From contig CM019220.1 of assembly GCA_009741485.1 (NCBI GenBank), positions 2,949,607 to 3,013,606 on the forward strand: 64,000 bases of DNA. The letters are read 5' to 3'. The DNA is from Malurus cyaneus samueli. Taxonomy: Eukaryota; Chordata; Aves; Passeriformes; Maluridae. The notes below the pieces were generated by a model. It saw only the letters and a program-made list of their open reading frames with translations. It had not been told where the DNA came from and searched no databases. Positions 48,448-62,275 of the stretch are shown here, in pieces; within the stretch, counting starts at the first letter, position 1; every line of letters begins with the position of its first letter. Position numbers and translations under genes: made by a program.

Positions 48448-51400
48448 AATGATGGCACTACTTACCATAACTCCAGGTAGCTAGCTAATGTTGAACAGCC
48501 AATTTTTTCCCCTTTGTGAGCTGATTATTTAGTTTATAATCACAATTTCAGTTTTAAAAGCATTGTTGAGTTCCACTGACAGATTTTTAAAAGTACAGGG
48601 CTTTGTAGCTCAGCTTTGTGTTTCCAAGCATGTCAGAGACTCCTTCAAGAGAATCTGTGGGAGCTCTTGTGATTCCTTACGTCATGCTTTTTTATTTTCT
48701 TTGAAAAGTCAAAATGGGAAAGATCAGGCTTTATTCTTACCTATATCAGTGAGAATTATCTCTGCCTATGAGCTGGACCTACTGTGGTGATGAGGCAGTA
48801 TCTGGTGACTATTTGTAAAGACTTCATCGGGTTTCGGAAATGTAAAATGGGTGAAGAGTCTAAACTAAGGTTTATGGAGATACAAAAATTTCATTTTCTA
48901 AGATAATTGAAACACGTGTTTAAGTGTTTTCACACACAAAAAATAGAGCATTCAGTATCAAAAGAGCAATAGTTCTGCATTCCTGCAGCAGCCCAAGCTG
49001 AACCATCACAACACCCATGACCAAGTGGACCTGACACAGTGCTCAGGGCAGTGGATGCTGAACTGAGAGATTCCAGTTATTCCTCCAGCTCTGGCAATGG
49101 TCTGATGTTTTCTCTTGCTGAAGGCATTGTATATTTTGGTGGTAGTTCCTGTCTTACTCTCTGTTTGTACTGCAGGTTTCTTTTAGGACTTCTGAGCTCA
49201 GCTACAACCCAAGTGGTGAGAGGAAGAGATTGCAGAGACAGATTACTTCACCTTCCCTACCCTGTGTTGCTCAATTACTCAGTGTCTTACAAAGTTCAGA
49301 TGTCTATGTTGCTATTCTTATCATTTAATTTTATGTTAGACTGGTTCATGTGTTCTCAAAGTTAACAAGAACTCCCTAATCTATCAGAGAAGTATGCAAT
49401 GACACAAAGAAGGTTGTGGAGTTATTTTGGGGTCCACTTCAATGAAGGGAGTGTTGTAAATGAGAAATAATAACCAAAAGTAGCCTGGAGATTTTAGAAC
49501 ACACAAGAAGGCACCAACCTGTATGAGCAAGATGGAAACCACAATCTCATCCCTAATTCCCATTTTTAATTTGTATCACTCTTTTTTTTTCACAGACACT
49601 GGAGCCTGTCACAACTGGAATCTCTTCCACAACTGGAGAGTAGCACACTGAACTTATAAGCCCCAAAAACATTTGCCTAGCAGGACTGCTGAAACACTAA
49701 TCCCTGAAACAGTAATTTCCCCCTTTTTACGCATACTTTACCCTCTTTTGAATGCCTGAAATAGTAATGCCATATGTAATTCTCTTTCTAGCCAAGCCTA
49801 CTTAAAATGCTCGCTCAGAAGTAATAAGCGCAATATTTTTTCTAATCAGGTCCCCTTGGAATGAAATCATGGGAAAACTGTTCCTGCCAGTTCATGCTGA
49901 TTACCTGTGTGTCTCATTATTCTAAACCCTATCTGACAGCCGCACAGTCATAACTGTCTCTCAACAAGAGCTACCACTGAGTCTTTTAAAATAATTTTAT
50001 TTCAATTTCTAGCTAGTTCTAGCTTAAACAGCACATTTAATTGCCTAATAAGCAGTTCATAAGAAGAACATAATTTCAAAGTAAAATGTTGGACCTACCC
50101 GGTCTTTGACAGCGACAGAAATTAGAGATGCCTTTTAAGTCCTCCAGTGCAAGTTATTCTGGAACAGAGGAATCAGCAACCTGGAAACGCGTTAGAATAC
50201 TGATTGCACTTTCAAAGCACGCACAGAATTAAAAAATAATAATAATAAAAATTACTGTAAATATTAAGCAATTACTGAAGGCAGAAGGTAAAATATTTTA
50301 ACTGTTTCAGAAGCAGCAGTAGGCTCCAAATAAGAATCCCAGTAGGTTTGGCTTGTCTATAGGGAAAACTTCCCATGCCACTGGAAACTGCTGTTATTTT
50401 ATTACCACATAAAATATCTGTATAAATGGACAATGTACCATATGTGGGGCTGATTTTGCCTGATCTCCCACGTAATAAAGGCAACAGAACTCAATCCATG
50501 TGGTTTTCCTTTCAGCTCAATTATCTGTGCCTGAGGAACTCCCAGTTTAAAAATGCTGCACTGTATTGAGGAGTTCCAGAGATGATGGACTGGGCCAAAT
50601 CCTGTTAAATCCATGAGTTGAACAGGGGAATTTCCTAAGGATTTACAGCAGGTGGATCTCAGTCACCAGTGTTGGAATGTCTTACCTCCATTGCTTTGTT
50701 CCCACGTGTCCCTGAGTCTGTGCATTTTGTGGATCCTCTGGGTCACTTGCAAGCCCAAATCTGGCAGTGAAAATCCAGACAGCAAGGGAGAGCAGGCAGG
50801 AGGTCCAGAATCCTTCAACATGGAGCTGGGGCATAACTGGGCAATATTTTGGAGTTAATCACAGGCAAACAAGGCCTCAAGCCCTAATTCACCAGGTGAG
50901 CAAAACCTTCACCTTCTGGATTTTGTCATGTTGATGCCTCCAGTAATTAAACATTAAATTCCAAAGATCAAGGCAGAGATAATGGCTAAAACTCTGCCCC
51001 CTCTTGTCCATTTTGGATGGTAGAGATGTTGATTTTTCTAGATTTTCTTGGATAAATAAAACTTTTGGTGGCTTCCTGGAGAATGAAAAGTGGCTGACAG
51101 AGAAGGTAAACTACCAACACAGGAATTCATTAGACATCCAGGAGGGTTTTCTGTAACTGGGGGACAGTAAAACCAGTTGCTATAGGAAATACCCTATAGA
51201 AAGGCAGTCAAATCAATTGAGATTTGTAATGGAAATTATTTTCAATTGAAAAAAAAATCAATTCTGGAAATTGATGCATTTTGTCAGAATGCTTTGACTC
51301 TGATTAAACTGTACAAACAAAAAAAGAAGGAAAATAATTAAACCCCAGTGATTTTCATGAGGTCAAATGCACTGTCATATCTCTGTTCTATTTTGAACTA

Positions 51401-52245
51401 CTCTTTCTGATTTTTTGAGAACATTACAAATTGGATGACCAAGAAGTAAAAAAAAATCTAAAATTTCTGTGTTCTCCTTGAATTTCAATTAAATGGGAGA
51501 CTTTTGGCCTCATTTTAAATGAAGCATTGTGTTATTAAGATGCTGCAAATATTTCATCAGGTCACTTCAGGAAAAAAAAAGAAAAAAACCTCAGAAACTC
51601 TAGCTATAAAGAACAAAGCACAAAGTGAAATAAAATTGCATAACCAAAATTTAGAAGGTATTAGTAAATACAAGAAATACTGCTGAAGAAAAATCAATTT
51701 TCTTCACCCATCAACTCAAAATAGAATTGCCTGGTTTTACTCCCAGAAAATGAGGAAATAATTTTGTCTATGAACATTACAAAGCTGATAAACTGAAAGT
51801 GCAAACTATAAAGTCATAAATCAAATACAAAACAAATTTCAGAAATGATCAAATAATAATGCATTTTCTGCTATAGATTTTTCTACATCTCTGCCTGTGA
51901 AATACCCTTTTAACCTGCCTTTTCCCATGTTTTTCTGAAAGTATGGTACATTCAGCTCCTCAACAAAATTCTTATTAGCGAAAGCATTAATCATTGGTTA
52001 ATTGTAATTACTTAGCCTGTGGAAAATTTGGGAATGGAATTAGACTGTGACTACAAGTCAAATAAAGTTTGCCTTTCCTATTGATTTAAACATTTTTGAG
52101 ACAGATGTTCAATATGGTTTGCTTGGCATTTTCTTTTTTTTTAATGCTTGGTCAATGTGTTGAATAATAATTGAACTCACTCTCTACACAAATTTTTGTA
52201 TCCCATAGAAGTTACCTTGTAATCATCAATTTTCCTAATAACAGA

Positions 52246-52246
52246 N
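52246..52246. other. single ambiguous base N
   Basis: One N in ACAGANGACAG. There is no local duplication around it that I can see. Confidence 0.99.
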
Positions 52247-54246
52247 GACAGCACATATATTGCTTTTCCAATAAACTCGCGTGAAAGTACAAACCGAGAT
52301 ATTTTTGAGCTTCCATATTTTTGTTGTTCAATTGAATGTTCCTGACAACATTAAAAATTATTTAAAATGTGCAGTGCACACTTTGATACCTTCTTTAAAA
52401 ACCTCTAAACTTTTTTAGTGTCACAGCCCAACGCTCTTTCCTTTATTTATGTTTGAAAGGGCAGGGCCTCAACAGGGTTTCAGTGTTGAGAATGTGAAGA
52501 TCAAGGGCTTAATTTTTCCACTGTTTTAGTAACTGTCTTTTTTTCCTTTCCCTTTTTTTTTTTTTTTGTTTTGTGGCTTCCCAGGCAGTCCTAGATCTGA
52601 TGCCTTGCTGAAGTTTAGGCAGACGAAATCTGTTCATTTTTTTTTTTTTCTATCACCTTTAATACTGATGACTTCAACTATTTTAAGAAAATACTCGTTT
52701 TTTCACTGATTTTGTTGGAAACTGGATGAGGATCCTTTCACAGCCCATTTCACAAAACCAGTGGGAAATGCTTATGACCCTCAAGGCTCCACACCTCTGT
52801 TGAACTGGATGAAATTGGCCCTAAAGGTCCATCCACTTGGAACAGATATCTGCCCAGTTTGAGAGTTCGAGATTGGTGGTGCAGTGATTTTGTGTATCAT
52901 ACTTTGGGCCAGCAAAATGATACTCACTTTCCAGGGGAACTGGTGTTTCAAAAAAAGTTAAATTACTTTGAAACGGAAGCGAAAACTCAGATGAAATACT
53001 TCTAGAAAGTGAAAAATTTGAGATATCGATTCTCCCATTTTCTCTTGCATTTTTTCTTCTTTTTTTTAATATATGTTTAAAAGGAGGAGGATGAGAAACC
53101 TAAGTGAGGAAAGAAAAAAATTGGAATAGAATAATTAAATCACTGATTCAAAGATTTTTGCCATTGTGGTAAAATATTGCCAAAAAATATAATTTTTTTA
53201 AAACTCTTGCTGACAACACATAGAACCTTCCTTGACAAATCATAATAGCATAATCTGACAATATTTATTTTATAGAAAATAAATATTTTATTAATATTTA
53301 AAGTTACTACAATTCTTTTCATGGCTTTCCAAACCAACCACCCATTACCACTTCCAGTGGTAGACTATTTCACTTTTCCAAAGTGTATTTTTCTAAACTT
53401 AAATCTGAATAATAACAGTGCTATTTTCTTGTCCATTCAGATTTCAAATATAAAGTTAATGCCATTTTATTATGACATATTACTTATTCACGCAGTTTGA
53501 ATCTCTTGTGAAATACTTGCTTTTAAAAGAACATCTGAGAAATATTCCCAAATGGGAGGGGGAATAAAAGCATATTTATTTAGAACAATTTGAGCTGTTT
53601 CATTTTCAATTCAATGCCAAAATGATGCTGCTTCTGCAGTTCCCACCATGACCTCTCATAACATGAGTCATCAGAGATAACAATGTCTATTATTATGCAG
53701 CAAAAAGGTAGGAGGTTTTGCTTTTCTCAAACACTTTTAGCTAACTTTTCCCCCATTTCCAGTGAAGGTTAAGGTAATAATTTACTGCTTGGCAGAAAAT
53801 TACAAGACTTCCACGGTGACTCATCTGTGCTGGTTGGGTTTTACATGAAAGCAGCTGCAGAGCGCAAGTTTTTCCCACATTTTTAACCTGATTTATTCTT
53901 AGGTGGAAGATTCGGGTGCTTCTTTTGAATAACAAGATGGCTAACAAAATGAAGAGATTTTGACACTAAAATTTTTAGGTTCTTCAGCTCTCAGCTGCTG
54001 TGGGAAGAGCAGGCAGACAAACCTGACCAAATTCCGGGGTTCTCCAGAAATTTGTGCTGGCCCTCAGCTCAACCCCTACTTGTATTCCTTGCACCAAGGA
54101 CCAGCATTTATAGCAACACCACAGCCTGAACTTTTTCCTTCTCTTCCTTCTCTTTTTTTTTGTAACAGAGGTAATGAAATAAAACCCATTAAGGAGGATG
54201 CAAAGTCCTTCTGATACTCACAGAATTCCCAATCCACAAGGAAGGT

Positions 54247-54278
54247 CTTGGATGAATTTCATTTCTTGGATGAATTTC
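54247..54278 (+). repeat. 18-bp tandem duplication
   Basis: CTTGGATGAATTTC occurs at 54247 and at 54265. Confidence 0.85.
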
Positions 54279-56413
54279 GTTATGAGCCTTGCAGGTCCAT
54301 TATATGGGGAGAACTCCTGTGATGAACATCACACCAATAAATAAAAGCAGGTTTCCTTTCTGAGAATTCTTTCCTGCAAAGAAGCATAGCAATAATGAGT
54401 ATTTTCTTACAGAATTCATGAACTAAAGCAATAATTCAAAGTAAAAACTTTAGAGGAGGGTGGATACAGAGCATCAGAAATCAAGACTTAAAATGTAATT
54501 ATAAAGGACAATATCAGCAAAACATTGTGTTGGTCTCCCTACATTTGGTCATGATATAATTAATCCAGACCAAATCCTTTTGTAAAGGAAACAACTAGTA
54601 AGATAATTTTAATGAGTTTTAAATTGATGTTGTACTTCGCATTCTCTGTAAATCTAAATATTGGCAATTTCTCCACTGAAGTATTTTCTTCTATTATAAT
54701 TTCAATAACTACAGTGTATGCAAGCTGAGATATGCCTTAGTGAAAACAAGAAACATTGGATAATAGATCATTAACCTTAGGACATATTTTACTCTTCATT
54801 TCTAAAGGTTTCCCTTTCTGTGCACTTTATTCATTATGCATTTCCTGCTTACAACAAGCAAATTCAGCAAACATTATTTTTCAGAGTTCTTTTGTAGGTG
54901 AACACAGCCTGGGTTTCCTGATGTGTTGTGGAGGACAAACCAAGGAGGCAGAGTCCACAAAAATAAATGGTTGATGGCCAGGTTAGTGATGTATTTCTTT
55001 AAACATAGTGGAAATATCCTTAAAAGCTGCAAGGACACATAATAAAGTGTCCCAAGAGGAGACTAACTCATGCTCTGACCTTTTATACCAGTATGGTTAT
55101 AGTATGCACTCAATTACCCAATTAAAAGAAAAAAAGAGAGATGAAGAAAATGTGTATAAATCTACAGCAATATCATCCTGATGCCTCTGATTCTCAGACT
55201 GAGTTATGCCTTACTCAGAGGCTGCGAGGCCCTCAAAAGCAAAAAAATCCAAGTACCATAATATTCTTTGAGAAAACAAAAATGGAATTAAACTTTTTTT
55301 GATCAACAGCTCTTTCTATAAAACTGTCACATTTCCCCTGTTATATAATACCTGTATCTTCCTGCCCACTTCTTTCTTTCCTGTCTTTATAAACCTGGAA
55401 ATAAGAAACACGTCCTGGTTTGAAAGGAGGAGGAGATTCCTTACATCAAAGAGCAAACAGCACATTTCTATCTCAGTAAATGAGGTCATTTTGCTGTTTC
55501 TCTACCCTGCTTTTTTCTTTCTTTCCCTGGATACTGAACTCTGAAACTAAATTATCCCTACTTCCTCTTCTGAGGAACTGAAAATGCAAAATTTGTGTGC
55601 ATCATAATTTTCAATAACCACAGGGGTTTAAAATTTGTAGCCTGTAGGTAAATGTAGCATTTTCTTCTGCTTAAAATAATTTATTATTCTTTCTCTAACA
55701 TTACAATGTATTATTTAATTGCATCGCACATTCAGCTTCTTAGCTGTGTAAAAGTTGCAAAGCCCTGTGAATAATTAAAAAAAATACTTTTTTTTATATG
55801 ATACCCAAAGGAATATTTTCATACTAAGAACAATACTTCCAAAAATATCTACTTGTTTTTGGTTGCTGTGATCACTGCATGTTTGCTAAACATGCTGGGT
55901 AGATCTATGGAGGACATTCATTGGTCTTTTGTAAAAATTGGAGGTGTTAACCAGTTTTCAGAATCCAAACTCCTTTTTTTCGTGATGTGAACCTGAGCTC
56001 TGTTGTTGAGTCAGTGGTACCATGTTCAAGTCTATAAATTCATGTGATATTGGAAAGTCTAAATTTCATGTTCAGTTCGGTCATGAATTGTTGAATAGAG
56101 AAGAGTTTTCACAGATTTCTTATACAACAAAAATTTGCTGCAAAAGAAACACAAAATCATCTTTGTTACATCCAGGACTGATGCTAGTCCACATCCAATG
56201 AGATACTTTCCTCGAGTAGGAATTGCTCACGGCACTAAAAAAAGTTGGTAGGAGTGGCAGTAATACTTGTTACAATGGTGCAATTACTTTCACAACTGAG
56301 AAAATATTGCTCAGTTTTATTTTCAAAAGAAATTATTGTGGTTTTTTTTCCAAAATTCCATCATTAATCTTTGTAAAGAACAGCTGAGGACTGAATAGAA
56401 TTATGATCCCCTT

Positions 56414-56473
56414 CTGTCAGGAAGAGAAAGATTAGAATTACAATACTCTCCTGTCAGGAAGAGAAAGATTAGA
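56414..56473 (+). repeat. 37-bp-offset tandem duplication
   Basis: The 23-mer beginning CTGTCAGGAAGAGAAAGATT occurs at 56414-56436 and 56451-56473, identical in both places. The sequence between the copies is partly similar (AATTACAATACTCTC against TTACACTTCATA). Confidence 0.9.
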
Positions 56474-59400
56474 TTACACTTCATATTTTATGTGAAGAAA
56501 ATGGTGGCTATTTTGGCCATAAATATCACCTCTAAGAAGAAAAAATACTGAGTTTGGATTGCCAGTGCAATGCTATTATGCCAGAGTAATATAACATCCA
56601 CACAGACATGATAGGTGCATTCAGAAAAGTCCAGCTATGTAACATGATGCACTACACTGCAGATGAAGCCTTCTCTTAATATATAACCTGCATAACTATT
56701 TCAGTGTAATAAATGGTGGGTGGATTTCTTGTTATTGATTTTACCATCCCAACAGTTGGAGGTCATCATACATTTACACAGGAAATACTGCAAATCCCTG
56801 TGGTCATAAGTTTGTTACCTCAGCCTTTTTTTTTTTTCTGGTTTTCTTTTTTTCATGGAGTTGGTACAGCAGTAAACATGGAGAATAATAATCCTTACTG
56901 CTTAGCAATTTCTTTTATTGTCCTTTGTGTTATATACAATCTTTTGGTGTGAAAGCCCTTAAGAGAAACAAAATCAATAGGACACTATGAAACTGTAATA
57001 GGAGTCTGCAAGAATCACTCTAAGAACCATCAGATATAATAGAAAGTGATAATATCTCCATAGGGCTTTTCTTTCTAGGGCAAAAAAAGGCTAATAATTA
57101 TAAAAAAGATAAAAAGCTTGTTTGCTTTCACGTAGTAGGTTGTGTTGTGTTCTAACAGGGGCTGAGGGAGGGAAGGGGTCACTAACTCAGAACAGAAATG
57201 CAGAGGAAAAGCTCAGCCCTCGAAGGAGGACTTGCTTCCTGTAGGACTCATGGAAGAAGACTCTTCCAGCGAAAATGATATAAAATGGGAAATACTGGAA
57301 TGTTGAGTAGTTTTTTTTCTCCCAGTAGTTTGAGATCACTAAGTGTTAAAATTCCAAAGCAATTCCTGAGATACTGAGTTGTGTCAGGGCTGTTCAGAGA
57401 ATAAGCAGGTGAACGGCTCCTTGATCCAGAACCAGAGCTCCTCTATTTATCCCTTGGAAGCAAATCCCAGAGGAAAGTGCTTTAGGTTAGTGCACAACTC
57501 TCTTTGCAGGTTTTTGCTATCAGCCTGCACACTCTATCACAGTTTGAGAGCTTTATCTTTGCAGGGTTCCTTCCTGTAATGGCCTAGTCTGATGAGCTGA
57601 TGACTCACAAAAGATCTAAGAGTAACACCAAGAGCACCACAAAATTATTCTCCTGTAATTTCTATGTTCAATGATATTCTTAAAACCTTTCAAGGAGTTT
57701 GAGAGGTGATGATTTTGTAGGCCCTGATCCAAACTTACCTACAGTCAGTGAGAACTTAGACTTTGACTTATTTAATCCTGATTTAGCTAGATAATAAAGC
57801 CAGTGCTGAATTTTAAGTGTACAAATAGTTCTATATTATGCATACAAATCCCTTTCCAGATTAGGGTAAATGTTAATCTGTAAAACACCGATAGAACTTC
57901 TCCAATAAGCTCCCTTTTCACAACGAATAAATTCACAATGGGGAGACTCAGAATGATTACTTCAAAATTATATTCAAAGATAAATGAAAGCTTCAACGAT
58001 CTGCCAGGTTGGAGACTGGAATATTCCCTGTCGATTATTGTACTTCTGAAACCTGTAACCACGGGCTCTTCCTCACATGGTTTAATTTGTGGTGGCTCAC
58101 GGAGGTGTTTTGAATCACTTTATAAATTCCTGTCTTTCCTGTACAGCCTGCTAGGGCTCTGAACTTGGACAGCTAAAATATCCAATTGAAATGCCTGGAG
58201 AGTGTAAAATTCATGGTGAACCATGCGATGGACAAATGATGTGTCAAACCCTACACTCTTCCATATCAGTACAAACTTATTGAACTGGATGGAATTAAGA
58301 CCCATGTCCTCTATATGTTGGATTCTCCATTAATCCTCAAATAATTTTTGTACCTGTACAGTAATAGTGGGATTTTTTTTTTTTTACAATGTAAGTTTAT
58401 TTTGCCAAATAGCTAAACCAACCCAAACCAATGGTTGAACACACTCATACCAGCTGCAACACCAAGAACACGAATGTTCTATTTTTCTCACATCCCAGCC
58501 ACAGGAACACCGCTCAGCCCATATATTCATCAGAGTGTTTTAGTGTACCTTTTAAATTGTCATCATTCTCTCTGCTCCATTAATAGAACTATCTGCATGA
58601 AAGAAAGAACAAATTGTCTTCTAACTGGTCTATTACAAGGTACATTAATGAATATAGGGGAACTTTATTAGTGCTTTAATGGTGTATCTGCTCACTTCAC
58701 ATTGTCTTGGGTGCTATTGTTATAATGGGCTGCTTGACAGACATCAAAGTGCTGCCAGGTACAACAAACAATGGATTAGAAAGCAACTTTTATGCTTCTA
58801 CTGTTCTTTTTCCTTGTAAAACAAGGATTTCCCAAGCAACATTTACCACCAGCCATTTGATGGCCACCGATATTTGGCCATCTTAAATGCAGTTGCCAAG
58901 CCAGGCGCTTCAAGTTTCACATGATTTTGTCCCTGTAAAATGACTTTTTTTTTTTTTTTAAGCAAGAAAACAGTTGTAAAATAAATTCTGAGGAGCAGAG
59001 CATTAACTTAATGTTTTATCACATTAACTAAACTATATCCTGTAAAAAAACTATCCTATAAAACACTGCATTAAAGTTAATGCAAGACTGAATATTATAC
59101 ATGGGTATATTCACTGCAATTTAGATCGTCACTAGGCTTAAGCTTCCATGGATACCCTTGAGAAATTGGCTTGACTAAACATAGGAAAATTAAACCTTAT
59201 ATTAAGGAGGAAAATGACCTTCCAGCACATGGGTCATACATAAGTTTTTTGTCTTTTTTTTTTTTCTTTTTTTTTATGGCTGGCCATCATCATTGAGAAA
59301 CAGAAATGAAAAGATTAATTAAAATATCTTGTTCCTTGTTACAGCTGTTATCCACAGATCAGCAAGGGCCACCATGGGATGGGCTGGATGTAAAAGTCCC

Positions 59401-59623
59401 GTACAGAATACAAAAATTTATTAATTTCACAGTGATTTTTCCTACTGTCCTAAAGCTTTAACATGGTTTCTTCTGTTAAAATAATTTTTAGCCATTTCCT
59501 GACAAGATCAGCAAACTGTTTGTGTTTCAATAAACTATTATGCAGAAGGCAAACATTATGAACCCACAATACTTACTTTGCAAATATAAAGATAAATTTG
59601 TTGTTGCTCATATGACTCTGTTT

Positions 59624-59860
59624 TGTAAATTTATTGCTATAAATGTATATCTAAATCATACATATAAATATATATTATATGTTGGAAAAGGTTGCAGTTC
59701 TTTCATAAACAGTCCAAAATAATGGGAATTAAAGTCAAANGTACTGTAAATTTATTGCTATAAATGTATATCTAAATCATACATATAAATATATACTATA
59801 TGTTGGAAAACGTTGCAGTTCTTTCATAAACAGTCCAAAATAATGGGAATTAAAGTCAAA
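59624..59860 (+). repeat. 116-bp near-identical direct repeat flanking an N
   Basis: 59624-59739 and 59745-59860 are aligned copies offset by 121 bp, differing at only two positions that I can see (T/C in the ATATA tract and G/C in GGAAAAGGTT). Between them are an N at 59740 and GTAC. A repeat abutting an N suggests two overlapping contig ends were joined without collapsing the overlap, but a true tandem duplication remains possible. Confidence 0.9.
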
Positions 59861-62074
59861 ATCTTAAACTGATACTAAAGAGAAATACTTTAAGGAAATG
59901 AGAGAGACAAAAGTAACATCTGATATTCATATTTCACATTTGTGAAAGGTATATGATTAAAAGCAGCAATGACTTTTCAATGACTTGAATTCCCTTTTTC
60001 CCTGCCAAAGCTGAATAATTTTGAGGGTTTGTTTGTCTTTTTTTTTTGTTAGGAGAATGCATGGGGTTTGCTTGTTTATTTATTTGTTTGGGGCTTTTTA
60101 TCATAAATCACCACACAAAATTCTAAATGTTTTGTCCTTATCTTCCTTTCTGGAAGAAACACAGAAAGACTTTTCCACTGAAAAGCAAGGTAAAAAAAAA
60201 AAAATCTTTTGAGAGATTACGTCTCGCTCTTTAATTTGATTTTAAACAAAGAATTGCAAGTGGTGTGCAGGAATATCTGGAATCACCTTGTACAATGTCC
60301 AGGACCTACCAGTGCAGCTGTGATAAATATTTACGAGTATGAATGGAATGATATCTTTGACATGACCTAATTTCACTCCATATTCATAATCTGTTCATTC
60401 ATAATCATTTATCAAATCACGTGGGTTTTTTTACAAAGTATTTGTCAAAAAGGTTTGAAGAAAGCTTAATCTGGTAAAAGGGTTTAAACATCTCAGAAGT
60501 ACAATGAGGTTGAAGTTAGCATTAATGTTTATATTCATGAAAATCATTATTGTCTGAGCATTTTTAGACTGCTTTTTCTTGCAAGTTGATAACATAGGCT
60601 GACATGCCATGATGCATTTTTTATTAAGTGCTTGATTATTCAGTTTGATTTCCTGAAGGCTTTGTGCTAATTTACAGAGGAGGGAGGTGATCAGCTTAAA
60701 CTTTGTGCAGAAAAGTGAAAATAACAAATCTTAGGGAGACCTGTTATGGTGTGACGTGATTATATGGGGCCGATCTTCACGAGGCTGTAGAAATAAACTC
60801 AGTTCATGAAAAATGCCAATGTGGCAGAGCATATCAGGTTTTGAGGAATATATAAAAATTAATACAAACTTCATGCAAAATCCTCGAAATTTAAGAAATA
60901 GGGAAGAAGACACAATGCCATCAGATTTAACTCCCATTTTGATGTTGTTTTTGCAACATCTGTATTGCAAAGACTGAAATATCTCCTAGCTGCAATTACA
61001 CAATTTTCATTCCAGAGCTCAGCACTGTTGTAGTGACATTTTCCAGTCTAGACAGAGGACTATTAACTAGTCCAATTCTACAACAGGTGAAAATGACCCC
61101 AACTAACTCTTCTCTGGTGCTAAATTTAAATTAAAAAACTAAAGAAAAAAGATTTGCCTTCTCAAGGTTTACAAAGAGATAATTTCATTTAAGTGCTGGA
61201 TCACATATTTTGTAGTCCACTATAGTATACACCTTGGTAGGTTGAATATAATTCACATATTTCTCAATATCAAATTGAGCAATCAAAAAAATGTGTGTGC
61301 AAAAAATAGTAGGATGGAGTGCATGGCTGCCAGTGAAATATTCCTGCAGAAGTAATGAGAAAGATCTTTGGTAAGGAAATAGCAGCATCAAACCTTTGGG
61401 ACCTTTGACTAAATCTTGAATAATTTTTAGGAATCATAATATTCACTATGAGAAATGCAGAGAAATCTTCCACTCAGTTTATTTTGTCTCATTCACAGCT
61501 TGGGTAAAACCCAGCTTATTCAACTTTGTGTTTGAGCACACACACCGGAGGAGATGTGAGTACCTACAGTGTCATTTCTCCTTTTCATTGTTATTTTTTA
61601 TATAATCTATGCTTGTTTTATAGCTATATTTCTGTTGCTGTTAGAGGTTATTAGAGCATCAGAGTGAAATGTACATTTCAAGTATAAAATAAAGAAAAAA
61701 AACTAATGTGTTACAAAAGTAAACCTACGTGTACTGTTCAGAAAGCCTTTATGGGATTTTGAGTCGGAGAAGCTTGTGTGGAAAGTAGCCAAAAATAGAA
61801 GCAAATTACATCAACATAGATTTATCTCTGTGCTTAGTTCAATGTTTAATAATCCTGATACAAATACGCAGTTTATTTTGAACCACAAAGAACAGCAAAC
61901 ATGATCAGATAGAAAGACTCAACCAATTCCTTTCAGTTATTAGGCCTCTGACATTCATAAATCACTAGAAAGGCTGACCAGATATTCTGAAGCCCATCCA
62001 ATTTATCGTAGTTGCACTTTCTAAACTTGCTTGTTCATTCTGACTGTTATAATAATTTGAAATGCCAAAATCAA

Positions 62075-62275
62075 TCATAAAATACCAGGTTGGAAAGGAC
62101 CTCAAGGATCACCTGGTCCAACTTTCTTGGCAAAGACACTTTCTAGACATGGCCCAGCGTCCTGTGCAGATGACTCTTAAAAGTGTCCAACATTGGTGAA
62201 TCCATCACTTCTCCATGGAAACTACTCCAATATTTATACTGATTTCACTAAAACAGTATTTCTTGCCATTGGAAG
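62075..62275 (-). mobile_element. CR1 LINE 3' fragment (older subfamily)
   Basis: The plus strand reads TCATAAAATACCAGGTTGGA, AAGGACCTCAAGGATCACCT, GGTCCAACTTTCTTGGCAAA, TCTAGACATGGCCCAGCGTC and TTGGTGAATCCATCACTTCT. This matches the reverse complement of an avian CR1 3' region. The right boundary is uncertain because similarity fades after CTACTCCAATATTTATACTG. The open frame 62193-62597 starts inside it and is not a gene. Confidence 0.85.

Larger units (their letters stand above)
48123..62074. other. gene-poor AT-rich sequence with two Ns and short duplications
   Basis: No coding exon can be supported in this 14 kb. It contains short tandem duplications (48400-48447, 54247-54278, 56414-56473), single Ns at 52246 and 59740, the 116-bp duplication around the second N (59624-59860), and several T- and A-runs. 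The composition is markedly AT-rich, especially 51-54 kb and 59-61 kb. Confidence 0.6.
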
